Positions 21,176 through 29,921 of a stretch of 64,000 bases of DNA are shown piece after piece; the first letter of the stretch is position 1; each line of letters opens with the position of its first letter. The position numbers were made by a program, and so were the translations under genes. Source of the DNA: Gordonia asplenii (GTDB lineage Bacteria > Actinomycetota > Actinomycetes > Mycobacteriales > Mycobacteriaceae); the NCBI RefSeq assembly GCF_012933505.1, contig NZ_JABBNB010000019.1:1-64000 (forward strand), read 5' to 3'. Below the pieces are notes generated by a model. It searched no databases. It was not told the origin of the DNA and worked only from the letters and a program-made list of their open reading frames with translations.

Positions 21176-22291
21176 TCAGTGCGTGGCCTCGGCGTCGGCG
21201 TCGGGTTCGACATGATCCCGGGACAGTTCGTGCAGCGCCCGGAACACCCGTTTCGACGACTCGGCCCACGGCATCAAGATGGGGAAGACGTGGAACATCC
21301 CGTACTCCTCCATGGCGTAGACCTGCACGCCTGCCTTCTCCAGGTGTTCGACGAACTCCCGGATGCTGTCGCGAAACATCTCGTCGGCGCCCCAACAGAC
21401 GAAGGTAGGTGGAAACCATTCGGGATCGGGGTCGGAATATGCGGCCGACACTCGGGCGTCGACGGGGGAGACCCCCTGCAGGTACGGCGTGACGGGAACG
21501 CTCCACGGCAGGATGTCATGCGGAGCGTTGTCGAGCACCGACGGCTGGTCGAGAGCCAGATCCACCTCGGGGGAGAACAGTGCCAGCGCGGCAGGCGCGG
21601 GCATCGACCGCGAACGCAGCAGCGAGATCAGCGACGTCGCCAGGCCGCCGCCGCCCGAATCACCCGCGACGACGAGGTGGGCAGGATCGACGCCACGGTC
21701 GAGCAGTCCCCGGTAGACATCGGCGGCGTCGAAAACGGCTGCGGGAAAGGGGAATTCCGGCGCCATCCGGTAGTCGGCGATGAACACCTCGTGTCCGGTG
21801 ATCTTGACCAGTGACGCCGCGAACGCCGAGTACATGATCGGCGACGTGCCGATGTAGCCTCCGCCGTGCAGGTACAGCATCGTCGCGTTGATGGCGGCCT
21901 TGTCGCAGTCGGCGTCGACGTGGCGGTCCGAACTCGCCTTCGCGCGGCACCAGATGCCCGGCACGCCCCCGACGACGTCGTCGGTGATCTCGACGTCGTC
22001 GGCGACGCCGATGAACGGTGGCATCACGACCCGGCAGATCTCGTCGAGGATCTTCTCCATCGACCGGAACTCCTCGATCGGCAGACCCATCGCATAGCCC
22101 ATGAACGAGCGCACCACCTGCCGGGTCACCGACTGCCCGACGTTGTCGAGCAGGCCCGCCGGTCCGTTCCACGGTTGGCGAAACGGAATCGTCGCCAAGC
22201 CGTTGAGCAGCGACTGTCCCAGACCGATCACGGTGAGCGCCGTCACCGGCGTCGAGGCCGTCTTCACTTCGGGTCGATCTGCCATAACCAT
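21176..22291 (-). CDS. Alpha/beta hydrolase, hormone-sensitive-lipase family esterase
   Basis: A 371-residue esterase. The oxyanion-hole motif LYLHGGGYIG is near residue 143 and the nucleophile elbow GDSGGGGLA near residue 211. A catalytic Asp (CWGADEMFRD) and a C-terminal His (MFHVFP) are in place. The hydrophobic N-terminus of about 60 residues resembles the Lip proteins of mycobacteria. The ATG could be 22291 or 22285. No operon partner is obvious; the substrate is probably a short- or medium-chain ester. Confidence 0.85.
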   Translation of the reverse strand: MVMADRPEVKTASTPVTALTVIGLGQSLLNGLATIPFRQPWNGPAGLLDNVGQSVTRQVVRSFMGYAMGLPIEEFRSMEKILDEICRVVMPPFIGVADDVEITDDVVGGVPGIWCRAKASSDRHVDADCDKAAINATMLYLHGGGYIGTSPIMYSAFAASLVKITGHEVFIADYRMAPEFPFPAAVFDAADVYRGLLDRGVDPAHLVVAGDSGGGGLATSLISLLRSRSMPAPAALALFSPEVDLALDQPSVLDNAPHDILPWSVPVTPYLQGVSPVDARVSAAYSDPDPEWFPPTFVCWGADEMFRDSIREFVEHLEKAGVQVYAMEEYGMFHVFPILMPWAESSKRVFRALHELSRDHVEPDADAEATH

Positions 22292-22468
22292 GCTGGCCAG
22301 GGTAGTGCTCGACGCCGCGCCCGGCCATGACCCCAGTCACCGGACCAACCGCTCACGGCTCGATCGACCTGCGCCGGAGCGACTTTCGTAGCTGGGGTGT
22401 GTCCCACGCCGACCCGCCCGGCGAGCGCTCCGCTGGCGAAACGGCGCGAATTCATTATGGTGTAGAGC

Positions 22469-23464
22469 GTGCGTGACTTCCGATGCAAGTCCTGTGGTCA
22501 GCGTTTGTCCTTCGAGAACAGTTTGTGCCTGCACTGCGAGAGTCCGTTGGGGTTCTCTCTCGCCGAGCGCAACATTCTGGTGCTCGACGACGACGCGCGG
22601 GCCGTCGTCGACGATGTCAGCGTCGGGCGGTGTGCGAATTTCACTGTGGCCCAATGTAACTGGCTCACCGACGACGACGCGCCCGACGGACTGTGCGAAT
22701 CCTGTCGGCTGACGCGTACTCGTCCGTCCGACGACGACACCGACGCTCTGGCAGCGTACGGCGAAGCCGAAACGGCCAAGCGGCGTTTGGTCTTCGAGCT
22801 CACCGAACTCGGCTTGCCGATCGTGTCGCGGCTATCCGAACCAGAGTCCGGTCTCGCGTTCGACTTGTTGTCGAGCAGGTTGGAGCCGGTGGTGACGGGA
22901 CACGCGGACGGCGTGATCACCCTCGATCTCGCCGAGGGCGACGACGTGCACCGCGAGCAGATGCGCGTCGAACTCGCCGAGCCGTACCGTACGGTGCTCG
23001 GTCATTTCCGGCACGAGATCGGCCACTACTATCAGTCGGTGCTGATCGACGATGAACGGCGCAAAGGGTTTACCGAGCTGTTCGGTGATCCCGACGCCGA
23101 CTATCAGGCCGCGCTGGACAAGCACTACAGCCAGGGTGCGCCGGAGGGGTGGTGGGACGAATACGTGTCGTCGTACGCGACGATGCATCCCGCCGAGGAC
23201 TTCGCCGAGACATTCGCCCACTACCTGCACATCCGCGACACCCTCGACACCGCTGCCGCATTCGCGTTCGCGCCCGCCGGGTCGACGCTCGACAGCGACC
23301 TGTCCGGCGACATCGGATTCGATCAGATCATCGAATGGTGGCTGCCGTTGACCTGGTCGCTGAACCAGATCAACCGCTCGATGGGCCTACCGGATCTATA
23401 CCCCTTCATCCTCGCCGGCCCGGTGTTGGAGAAGATCAGATACGTGCACTCGTTGGTGGGATGA
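22469..23464 (+). CDS. Zinc-ribbon metallopeptidase-like protein
   Basis: A 331-residue protein with an N-terminal four-Cys zinc ribbon (C6, C9, C20, C23) and a central HExxH zinc-protease motif, HEIGHYYQSVL, near residues 182–192. A downstream acidic segment, HPAEDFAETFAHYLHIRD, could supply the third ligand. This arrangement matches a family annotated as putative zinc-binding metallopeptidases (DUF2248-like). GTG start at 22469. No signal peptide, so probably cytoplasmic. The physiological target is unknown. Confidence 0.8.
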   Translation: MRDFRCKSCGQRLSFENSLCLHCESPLGFSLAERNILVLDDDARAVVDDVSVGRCANFTVAQCNWLTDDDAPDGLCESCRLTRTRPSDDDTDALAAYGEAETAKRRLVFELTELGLPIVSRLSEPESGLAFDLLSSRLEPVVTGHADGVITLDLAEGDDVHREQMRVELAEPYRTVLGHFRHEIGHYYQSVLIDDERRKGFTELFGDPDADYQAALDKHYSQGAPEGWWDEYVSSYATMHPAEDFAETFAHYLHIRDTLDTAAAFAFAPAGSTLDSDLSGDIGFDQIIEWWLPLTWSLNQINRSMGLPDLYPFILAGPVLEKIRYVHSLVG

Positions 23465-23530
23465 CCCGCCGGTCCCAGCCGAGGTGCGCGGCTCCCGTCC
23501 GCTGGCTAGCGAGGCGAAGCCCATCCCGCT

Positions 23531-23650
23531 GGTTGAGCGAGGCGAAGCCGAGTCGAAACCCCCGGTGCCGCAATCGATTTCGACTCACCGCGCTCACTCA
23601 GTCCGCAGACCTCGGGACGCTCGTTACTTCGACTCGCGCCGGCTCAATCA
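23531..23650. repeat. GGTTGAGC…GCCGAGTCGAA-type inverted repeat element
   Basis: The left arm GGTTGAGCGAGGCGAAGCCG continues AGTCGAAA (to 23558). The right arm, ACTTCGACTC (23626) then GCGCCGGCTCAATC, is its imperfect reverse complement. A related element is at 38725–38861. The right arm lies inside the 3' end of the FAD oxidoreductase gene, whose last 17 or so codons come from it. The gap 23465–23597 otherwise holds nothing. Confidence 0.75.
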
Positions 23651-24872
23651 GCGGATTGGGACCGCCGTCGGTGACGCCCACGTAATCGGGCAGTTCGACG
23701 CCGTTGATGGCACGGTCGATCAGCTCGGCGAACCACTCGCCGGTGAAGTCTGGAACGGGCTCCGCGGCAGTGCCCCCGACGTCGCGACTGCGCGCGTTCA
23801 ACCGCCCGATCTCCTGGTTGGCCTCGACGAATGGCCGCATCTTCTCTTCGTAGCGACCGAACGCGACGGCTGGGTTCCAGTCGGCGGCGGCCAGTTCACC
23901 GGCGAGCACGTAGGCGCCCACCAGCGCGAGTCCGGTGCCCTGCCCCGACATCGGCGACGAACAGAACGCCGCATCCCCGAGCAACGCCACCCGCCCGCTC
24001 GACCACCGATCCATCACCACCTGGGCGACCTGGTCAAGGAAGAAGTCCGATGAGTCGTCCAGGTGAGCGAGAATCTCCGGCGTCCGCCAGCCGAGCCCCG
24101 CGACGCGCTCGCGAACGAGCGCCTTCTGCGCTTCGACGTCGCGATAGTCGACGTCGAACTCGGGTGAGGCGAAGCAGAACATCGCCATCGCCCGCGTCGC
24201 ATCCTGGATGGGCCGCACCAGCGCTGCGCGTCCCGTCTCATGATCCTGATATTCGAGCAGCCAGCGGTCGAGTCCGAATTCATTGGGCACGCTGTAGAAG
24301 GCCAGTACGTGGCCGAGGTGATGGAGGAACTCCTCGTGCGGCCCGAAGACCATGGCCCGCAGTGCCGAGTGCAGCCCGTCGGTCCCCACGACGAGCTCGA
24401 AGCGCCGCCGGTCACCGCCCGCGAACACGACGTCGACGCCGTCGGTGTCCTGGGCGAGTTCGACGATGCGGTCCCCGAACAGATACTCGACGTCGTTCGA
24501 CGTCGCGTCGTAGAGCACCTGCGAGAGATCCCCGCGCAGAATCTCGATATCCGCGATGAAGCCGTCGCCACCGTCGTCCTCAGCGCTGAAGGTCTCCAGA
24601 ATCTGCCCCTCGGCGTCGACCGAGTACGCCCCCGCGGTGTCGGTGGTCGCCGCGCGCACCGCCGCGTCGAGGCCCATCCGCTCGATGACGGTCTTGGTGA
24701 TGCCGCGTGCGTCGACCGCCTGCCCGCCTGGCCGAAGGTCGGGCGCTCGCTCGACGACGGTCACCTCGGCTCCCCAGCGGTGCAGCCAGTGAGCCAGCGC
24801 CGGTCCAGCGATGCTCGCGCCCGCTACCAGTACCCGGGGTCGGTTCGCCCGCTGATCGGGGTCGTTGCTCAT
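23598..24872 (-). CDS. FAD-dependent monooxygenase (PHBH/UbiH-like)
   Basis: A 424-residue flavoprotein hydroxylase family member. The N-terminal dinucleotide fold VLVAGASIAGPALAHWL, the LVVGTDGLHSALR (DG) motif near residue 165, and RVALLGDAAFCSSPMSGQGT (GD motif near residue 295) are in the correct order. I chose the ATG at 24872, preceded by AAAGGCGG. The last ~17 residues (LIEPARVEVTSVPRSAD) are encoded by a dispersed repeat arm. A 21-bp palindrome lies 22 bp upstream of the start. The substrate is unknown. Confidence 0.85.
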   Translation of the reverse strand: MSNDPDQRANRPRVLVAGASIAGPALAHWLHRWGAEVTVVERAPDLRPGGQAVDARGITKTVIERMGLDAAVRAATTDTAGAYSVDAEGQILETFSAEDDGGDGFIADIEILRGDLSQVLYDATSNDVEYLFGDRIVELAQDTDGVDVVFAGGDRRRFELVVGTDGLHSALRAMVFGPHEEFLHHLGHVLAFYSVPNEFGLDRWLLEYQDHETGRAALVRPIQDATRAMAMFCFASPEFDVDYRDVEAQKALVRERVAGLGWRTPEILAHLDDSSDFFLDQVAQVVMDRWSSGRVALLGDAAFCSSPMSGQGTGLALVGAYVLAGELAAADWNPAVAFGRYEEKMRPFVEANQEIGRLNARSRDVGGTAAEPVPDFTGEWFAELIDRAINGVELPDYVGVTDGGPNPLIEPARVEVTSVPRSAD

Positions 24873-24893
24873 GCCGCCGCCTTTCGATGTTCG

Positions 24894-24914
24894 CTGCTGG
24901 AAAGATTCCAGCAG
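24894..24914. promoter_or_regulatory. 21-bp palindromic operator candidate
   Basis: CTGCTGGAA-AGA-TTCCAGCAG has perfect 9-bp arms. It lies 22 bp upstream of the FAD monooxygenase start and about 120 bp before the divergent molybdate-cluster gene. It is typical of a dimeric repressor site, but no dedicated regulator gene is adjacent. Confidence 0.55.
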
Positions 24915-25035
24915 TATCGACCTCAACGCATCCGGAAACTCATCGGTGCGTCCACCAATTGCCGGACTTCACCGTAGACGCGACACTATCGGCCCAATAC
25001 GAGCGCATCTGCGGCCGATGAGGAATGATCTACCC

Positions 25036-25437
25036 GTGACTGCAATCAAGGTGCGCGATGCGGCGCGTCTGCTCGGCGTCAGCGACGACACCGTCCGCCG
25101 CTGGGTGTCCGCCGGATTACTGACCACGACATCCGATGAAGGCGTCGCGACGGTCGACGGCCGCCGACTCGCGGAGCTGGCGCGTGAACGTGCCACCGCA
25201 CCACCCGACGACGACGGCATCCTCCGATCGGCCCGCAACCGATTCACCGGATTGGTCACCGACGTCGTCGTCGACGGCGTGATGGCGCAGGTCCGCATGC
25301 AGTGCGGGCCGTTCGAGGTGACGTCGTTGATGAGTGCCGAAGCGGCGCAAGAACTCTCGCTCGAACCCGGCTCCGTTGCCACCGCGGTCGTGAAAGCCAC
25401 CACCGTCATCGTCGAAACGAAACGAGAAGACTCATGA
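25036..25437 (+). CDS. Excisionase/MerR-like HTH protein with TOBE molybdate-binding domain
   Basis: A 133-residue protein. An N-terminal HTH (KVRDAARLLGVSDDTVRRWV) is followed by a TOBE/mop domain (about residues 65–130: SARNRFTGLVTDVVVDGVMA). This pairing is typical of molybdenum-responsive regulators or molybdate-binding proteins next to mod genes. I favour the GTG at 25036 with AGGAA upstream; ATG 25018 is possible. The stop overlaps the modA ATG (ATGA). It is likely a molybdate sensor for this operon. Confidence 0.85.
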   Translation: MTAIKVRDAARLLGVSDDTVRRWVSAGLLTTTSDEGVATVDGRRLAELARERATAPPDDDGILRSARNRFTGLVTDVVVDGVMAQVRMQCGPFEVTSLMSAEAAQELSLEPGSVATAVVKATTVIVETKREDS

Positions 25438-26207
25438 AGAAGTTGTTCGCCGTCGGATCAGCGGCCGCACTCGTGCTCCTGGCCGGTTGCTCGTCGAACG
25501 ACACGGGCACCAGCGCGTCGTCGGCCTCGGCGAGCGCCGCCTCGACGACGCTCAACGTCTCTGCCGCGGCGTCACTGAAGAAGACGTTCACGACGATCGC
25601 GGGCGACTTCGAGAAGGCTCATCCCGGTGTGAAGGTCTCGCTGTCGTTCGCCGGGTCGTCGACGCTGGTCAACCAGATCAAGCAGGGGTCACCCGCCGAC
25701 GTATTCGCCAGCGCCGACGAGAAGAATATGACCAAGCTCGGCGACAAGGCGCTCGATCCCAAGATCTTCGCCACCAACACCCTGGTCATCGTGACGGCGC
25801 CGGGCAATCCCAAGGGGATCCACACCATCGCCGACCTCAACAAGGCCGGAGTGACGACAGTCGTGTGCCAGGTGGCTCAACCCTGCGGCGCGGCGACCGC
25901 GACGGTCGAGAAGAACACCGGCATCACCATCAACGCAAAGTCTCAAGAGGAGTCGGTGACCGCCGTGCTCACCAAGGTCACCTCGGGGCAGGCCGACGCC
26001 GGGCTGGTGTACGTGACCGACGCCAAGGGCGCCGGGGACAAGGTCGCGACCGTCGTCGATCCGGCATTCGCCGCCGTGGTCAACAAGTATCCGATCGCGG
26101 TGGTGCGCGGCGCGGCTAACGAGGGTGTCGGCAAGGAGTTCGTCGACGCTGTGCTCAGCGCGTCCGGTCAGCAGGTTTTGCAGGCCGCCGGCTTCGGGAA
26201 GCCTTGA
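25434..26207 (+). CDS. modA: Molybdate ABC transporter substrate-binding lipoprotein
   Basis: A 257-residue lipoprotein. Signal peptide [19 protein letters not shown] with lipobox LAGC and acylated Cys19. The mature domain has [39 protein letters not shown] and FASADEKNM, the conserved ModA oxyanion-binding segments. The operon order TOBE–modA–modB–modC with 4-nt overlaps throughout supports molybdate or tungstate import. Confidence 0.95.
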   Translation: MKKLFAVGSAAALVLLAGCSSNDTGTSASSASASAASTTLNVSAAASLKKTFTTIAGDFEKAHPGVKVSLSFAGSSTLVNQIKQGSPADVFASADEKNMTKLGDKALDPKIFATNTLVIVTAPGNPKGIHTIADLNKAGVTTVVCQVAQPCGAATATVEKNTGITINAKSQEESVTAVLTKVTSGQADAGLVYVTDAKGAGDKVATVVDPAFAAVVNKYPIAVVRGAANEGVGKEFVDAVLSASGQQVLQAAGFGKP

Positions 26208-27016
26208 TAGGCAACAGAACTCGCTCGTCGGTCGGTCTCCCGACGTGGCTGTACCTGCCCGCGGCGGCCGGAGTGGCCCTGATCGTCGTCCCACCGATCG
26301 GGCTGCTTCTGCATACGCCCTGGCAGTCGTTCCTCACCCAGGTTCTCTCGGAGTCGTCGCGTCAGGCACTGCTGCTGTCGTTGCGGACGGCGGCGGTGTC
26401 GACACTGCTGTGCGTGATCCTGGGGGTACCGATGGCCGTCGTCTTCGCCCGCCACGACGGTCCGCTCATACGCGTGCTCCGTGCTTTGGTGCTCTTGCCG
26501 CTGGTATTGCCGCCGGTCGTCGGCGGCATCGCCCTGCTCTACACGTTCGGACGGTTGGGCCTGATCGGATCCCCGCTCCGTGCCGCTGGGATCGACATCG
26601 CCTTCACCTCGACGGCGGTCGTCCTCGCGCAAACCTTTGTGGCACTCCCGTTTCTGGTCATCAGCGTCGAGGGCGCGCTGCGCATTGCGGGGACTCGCTA
26701 CGAGGAGGTCGCCGCGACCCTGGGCGCCAGTCCCACGCGGACCCTGTGGCGAGTGACGATGCCGCTGATCGTGCCGTCATTGCTGGCCGGTCTGGTGTTG
26801 GCGTTCGCGCGGGCGCTCGGTGAGTTCGGCGCGACGATCACGTTCGCCGGCAATGCGCCGGGTATCACGCAGACAGCTCCGCTGGCGATCTACACCGCCG
26901 AGATCGACGATCCGCAAGCGGCGATACCGCTGGCGTTGGTGCTCGTCGTCGTGTCGCTGATCGTCGTGGTTGCGGTGCATGTTCGACGCCGCGACGCCGG
27001 CCAGGGCGCGCTGTGA
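26204..27016 (+). CDS. modB: Molybdate ABC transporter permease
   Basis: A 270-residue permease with about five or six helices. The cytoplasmic EAA loop, [20 protein letters not shown], contacts ModC. The apparent start is a TTG at 26204 that overlaps the modA stop (TTGA), matching the coupling of the other mod genes. [16 protein letters not shown] near the C-terminus is typical for ModB. Confidence 0.94.
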   Translation: MIGNRTRSSVGLPTWLYLPAAAGVALIVVPPIGLLLHTPWQSFLTQVLSESSRQALLLSLRTAAVSTLLCVILGVPMAVVFARHDGPLIRVLRALVLLPLVLPPVVGGIALLYTFGRLGLIGSPLRAAGIDIAFTSTAVVLAQTFVALPFLVISVEGALRIAGTRYEEVAATLGASPTRTLWRVTMPLIVPSLLAGLVLAFARALGEFGATITFAGNAPGITQTAPLAIYTAEIDDPQAAIPLALVLVVVSLIVVVAVHVRRRDAGQGAL

Positions 27017-28077
27017 CCCCGACCGCGCCGAACCTGGTTGTGCGCGTGGATAATCGGCGTCCCAAGCTGACGGTTGAGCACGGCTTTCCCGGCGGCGGGA
27101 CGACCGCCGTCGTCGGACCGAACGGCGCGGGAAAGACTACTCTGCTGCGGGTGATCGCCGGGCTGGCGCACGCTGATTCGGCAGTGATCACCGCGGGCGA
27201 CCAATCGCTGGACGGGGCGTCGGCGCGTGTCCCGGCCCATCGTCGCGGCGTCGCACTGCTGGGACAGGACGCTCGTCTGTTTCCGCACCTGAGCGTCGCC
27301 GACAACGTGGCCTTCGCGCCGCGCGCCCAGCGGCTGAATCGGACCGAGGTGAAGATGCGGGTGACGCAGTGGCTGGCCGCCTGTGAGGCGGCCGACCTCG
27401 CCGAGCGTAAGCCCGCGCAGCTGTCGGGTGGGCAGGCCCAGCGCGTGGCCATCGCGCGGGCTCTCGCGGCACAGCCCCGAATCCTGTTGCTGGACGAGCC
27501 TTTTCGAGCACTCGACGTCGACGTGGCGGGCCGATTGCGCGCGCTGCTGCGCGATCTGCTCGCCAGCCGGGAGCAGACCACGATCTTCGTGACGCATGAC
27601 GTCGTGGACGTCGTCACCCTGGCCGACGACGCGGTGGTCATCGACGACGGGCGCATCGTCGACGCCGGGCCCACGGCCGACGTACTGGGGCGCCCGGCGA
27701 ATGCGTTCACCGCCAGCCTCGCCGGCCTGAACCTGGTGTCCGGGAAGTGGGACGGCAGCGCGGTCGTAGCCGCCGAGGGCAAGCTGAGCGGGTTCCTCGC
27801 GGAACCGGTGCGCGTAACCGATCACGCTACCGCGGTGTTCGGGCCGGACGCCGTCGTCGTGACGACGTCGCCGCCGACGGATTCGAGTATTCGCAACGTC
27901 GTCCCCGCACGAGTCACCCAGGTGGTGCCGCGCGGCGACCGATTCCTGGTGCGAGGTGCGACGTCGTTGGGTGAGCTCGGAGCCGAACTGACCCGAGAAT
28001 CACTGTCCGACTTACGAATCGCAGTCGGATCCGACGTGTACTTCGCGGTGAAGGCCACGTCTGTCCGGGTGTATTGA
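27013..28077 (+). CDS. modC: Molybdate ABC transporter ATP-binding protein
   Basis: A 354-residue ATPase. Walker [10 protein letters not shown] near residues 36–44, signature [15 protein letters not shown] near 137, Walker B ILLLDEPF near 157 and the switch His in FVTHDV near 197. The C-terminal ~120 residues form a TOBE-type regulatory domain. The GTG start overlaps the modB stop. Immediately downstream begins a 1.4-kb repeat array, with no clear terminator in front of it. Confidence 0.95.
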   Translation: MTPTAPNLVVRVDNRRPKLTVEHGFPGGGTTAVVGPNGAGKTTLLRVIAGLAHADSAVITAGDQSLDGASARVPAHRRGVALLGQDARLFPHLSVADNVAFAPRAQRLNRTEVKMRVTQWLAACEAADLAERKPAQLSGGQAQRVAIARALAAQPRILLLDEPFRALDVDVAGRLRALLRDLLASREQTTIFVTHDVVDVVTLADDAVVIDDGRIVDAGPTADVLGRPANAFTASLAGLNLVSGKWDGSAVVAAEGKLSGFLAEPVRVTDHATAVFGPDAVVVTTSPPTDSSIRNVVPARVTQVVPRGDRFLVRGATSLGELGAELTRESLSDLRIAVGSDVYFAVKATSVRVY

Positions 28078-28263
28078 GGTTTGCCGGCGACGGGTCGCGC
28101 CGAGCGAGCTTCGTAGTCGAGGCAGCCACCTCCGGCTCGTCGGGTGGCGTGGTGAGGGATGCGACGGCTACCTTCGCTCGTCGGCTGCGGTGGTGAGGGA
28201 CGAGACGGCAACCCCCGGCTCGTCGAGTGCTGTGGTGAGGGACGCGCCGGTTACCCCCGCTCA

Positions 28264-28430
28264 TCGAGTGCCGGAGCGAGGAACGAGCTTCGGTGTATCG
28301 AGATGTCTGTCGGCCGATGTCGAATGCTGCTGCGGTTTAATGGGATTGGGTTGGGTTGCCGACGTTGTCTCGCCGGGCCCCTCGTTACACCGAAGCTCGC
28401 GAGCTCGCTGCGGCACTCGGGGAGCAGGTG
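28264..28430. repeat. 167-bp inverted-end element, copy 1
   Basis: The left end CGAGTGCCGGAGCGAGG continues AACGAGCTTCGGTGTATCGAG. The right end (CTCGTTACACCGAAGCTCGC, then GAGCTCGCTGCGGCACTCG) is its near-perfect reverse complement over about 38 bp. The middle holds AATGGGATTGGGTTGGGTTG. This copy differs from the others by GTTTAA for GTTCAA and GGAGCAGGTG at the end. Confidence 0.88.
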
Positions 28431-28543
28431 GGTGCGTGTGGCGGGGTGTCTACCCGCTCGTCGGGTGCTGGAGCGACGGATGCGCCGGCTACCCCCCGCT
28501 CGTCGGCTGCCGTCGTGACGAACGCGCCGGTTACCCCCGCTCG

Positions 28544-28710
28544 TCGAGTGCCGGAGCGAGGAACGAGCTTCGGTGTATCGAGATGTCTGTCGGCCGAAGT
28601 CGAATGCTGCTGCGGTTCAATGGGATTGGGTTGGGTTGCCGACGTTGTCTCGCCAGGCCCCTCGTTACACCGACGCTCGCGAGCTCGCTGCGGCACTCGG
28701 GGAGCGGGTG
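28544..28710. repeat. 167-bp inverted-end element, copy 2
   Basis: Same length and layout as copy 1, nearly identical throughout. The right arm reads ACACCGACGCTCGCGAGC (A to C change against copy 1). Confidence 0.88.
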
Positions 28711-28864
28711 AGGTGCGGTTCGCGGGGTGTCTACCCGCTCGTCGGGTGCTGGAGCGACGGATGCGCCGGCTACCTCCGGCTCGTCGGCTGCTGTGGTGAG
28801 GAGCGCGACGGCTACCCCGCTCGTCGGCTGCCGTGGTGAGGAACGCGCCGGTTACCCCCGCTCA

Positions 28865-29031
28865 TCGAGTGCCGGAGCAAGGAACGAGCTTCGGTGTATC
28901 GAGATGTCTGACGGCCAAAGTCGAATGCCGCTGAGGTTCAATGGGATTGGGTTGGGTTGCCGACGTTGTCTCGCCAGGCCCCTCGTTACACCGAAGCTCG
29001 CGAGCTCGCTGCGGCACTCGGGGAGCGGGTG
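28865..29031. repeat. 167-bp inverted-end element, copy 3
   Basis: Same length and layout. Differences from copy 2 include GAGCAAGGAACG in the left arm and TGACGGCCAAAG and CCGCTGAGG in the middle, so it is the most diverged copy. Confidence 0.88.
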
Positions 29032-29105
29032 GGGTGCGGTTCGCGGGGTGTCTGCCCCGGCTCGTCGGCTGCTGTGGTGAGGGATGCGACGGTTACCCCC
29101 GCTCG

Positions 29106-29272
29106 TCGAGTGCCGGAGCGAGGAACGAGCTTCGGTGTATCGAGATGTCTGTCGGCCGAAGTCGAATGCTGCTGCGGTTCAATGGGATTGGGTTGGGTTG
29201 CCGACGTTGTCTCGCCGGGCCCCTCGTTACACCGACGCTCGCGAGCTCGCTGCGGCACTCGGGGAGCGGGTG
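29106..29272. repeat. 167-bp inverted-end element, copy 4
   Basis: Same length and layout; nearly identical to copy 2. It is followed by two 82-bp tandem units that repeat its right arm. Confidence 0.88.
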
Positions 29273-29457
29273 GGGTGCGTGTCGCTTCGCGGTCACTCAG
29301 CGCGACGCCTACACCGACGCTCGCGAACTCGCTGCGGCACTCGGGGAGCGGGTGGGGTGCGTGTCGCTTCGCGGTCACTCAGCGCGACGCCTACACCGAC
29401 GCTCGCGAACTCGCTGCGGCACCCGGGAGCGGCGTGTCCGTCGGGGAGCCACCCGTC

Positions 29458-29811
29458 TCAGCGGTTCAGTGGGCTGTAGAACACCAGCCCGTTGCCCTTG
29501 TTGTCGTAGACCACGGCACGGCGCTCGTGTGCGTCGTCGTAGGGGCCCTGGACGATGCCGCCTCCGCTTTCCTCGACAGCTTTCGCCGCGGCGTCGACGT
29601 CGGCGGTCTTGATGCCGACGACGACCTGCCCGTGAATCGGATGGTCGATCTTGGTGGCCAGCGCGAGCGTGATGGGCCCGCCGTCGAGCGCCGCGAAATG
29701 TGCTCCGTCGCGGAACTTGAGGTCCATTCCGAGTGTGCCGCTGTAGAACTCGATCGACTCGTCGATGTTGTCGGTGGACAGGATGATCATCTTGACTTCG
29801 TGATCGCTCAT
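29458..29811 (-). CDS. VOC-family glyoxalase/dioxygenase-like protein
   Basis: A 117-residue single-domain VOC protein made of two βαβββ modules: VKMIILSTDNIDESIEFYSG at the start and VVVGIKTADVDAAAKAVEE in the middle, ending NGLVFYSPLNR. I chose the ATG at 29811 (MSDHEVKM). Metal ligands are not obvious, so it may bind rather than convert a small molecule. Its 3' end abuts the repeat array. Confidence 0.82.
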   Translation of the reverse strand: MSDHEVKMIILSTDNIDESIEFYSGTLGMDLKFRDGAHFAALDGGPITLALATKIDHPIHGQVVVGIKTADVDAAAKAVEESGGGIVQGPYDDAHERRAVVYDNKGNGLVFYSPLNR

Positions 29812-29921
29812 TGGGAAACTCCTAGGTCGGCTCCGTTCACGGTAGCCCAAACCCGTTGCACCACCGAAGTGTTGGTTGAATCAGGCGACCATCCTCGCAG
29901 AGCCGTCCTAGGGTAGGTCGC

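Larger units (their letters stand above)
28135..29440. repeat. Composite repeat array: four 167-bp elements plus 41-bp and 82-bp tandem units
   Basis: This gene-free stretch (28078–29457) is almost entirely repetitive. It opens with 41–42-bp tandem units starting at 28135, 28176, 28218 and 28259 (GCTCGTCG…GGTGAGGGA). Four cores of exactly 167 bp follow at 28264, 28544, 28865 and 29106, separated by spacers of 113, 154 and 74 bp built from the same 41-bp theme. It ends with two 82-bp units (from 29279 and 29361) carrying a right arm plus GTCGCTTCGCGGTCACTCAG. Frames stay open only because the DNA is GC-rich; I call no gene. Confidence 0.92.

Noticed and set aside
28159-29916. Several long open frames (up to ~320 codons) across the repeat array
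   Set aside because: They are built of the same repeated units, differ in frame from copy to copy, lack ribosome sites and resemble no family; high GC keeps stops rare.
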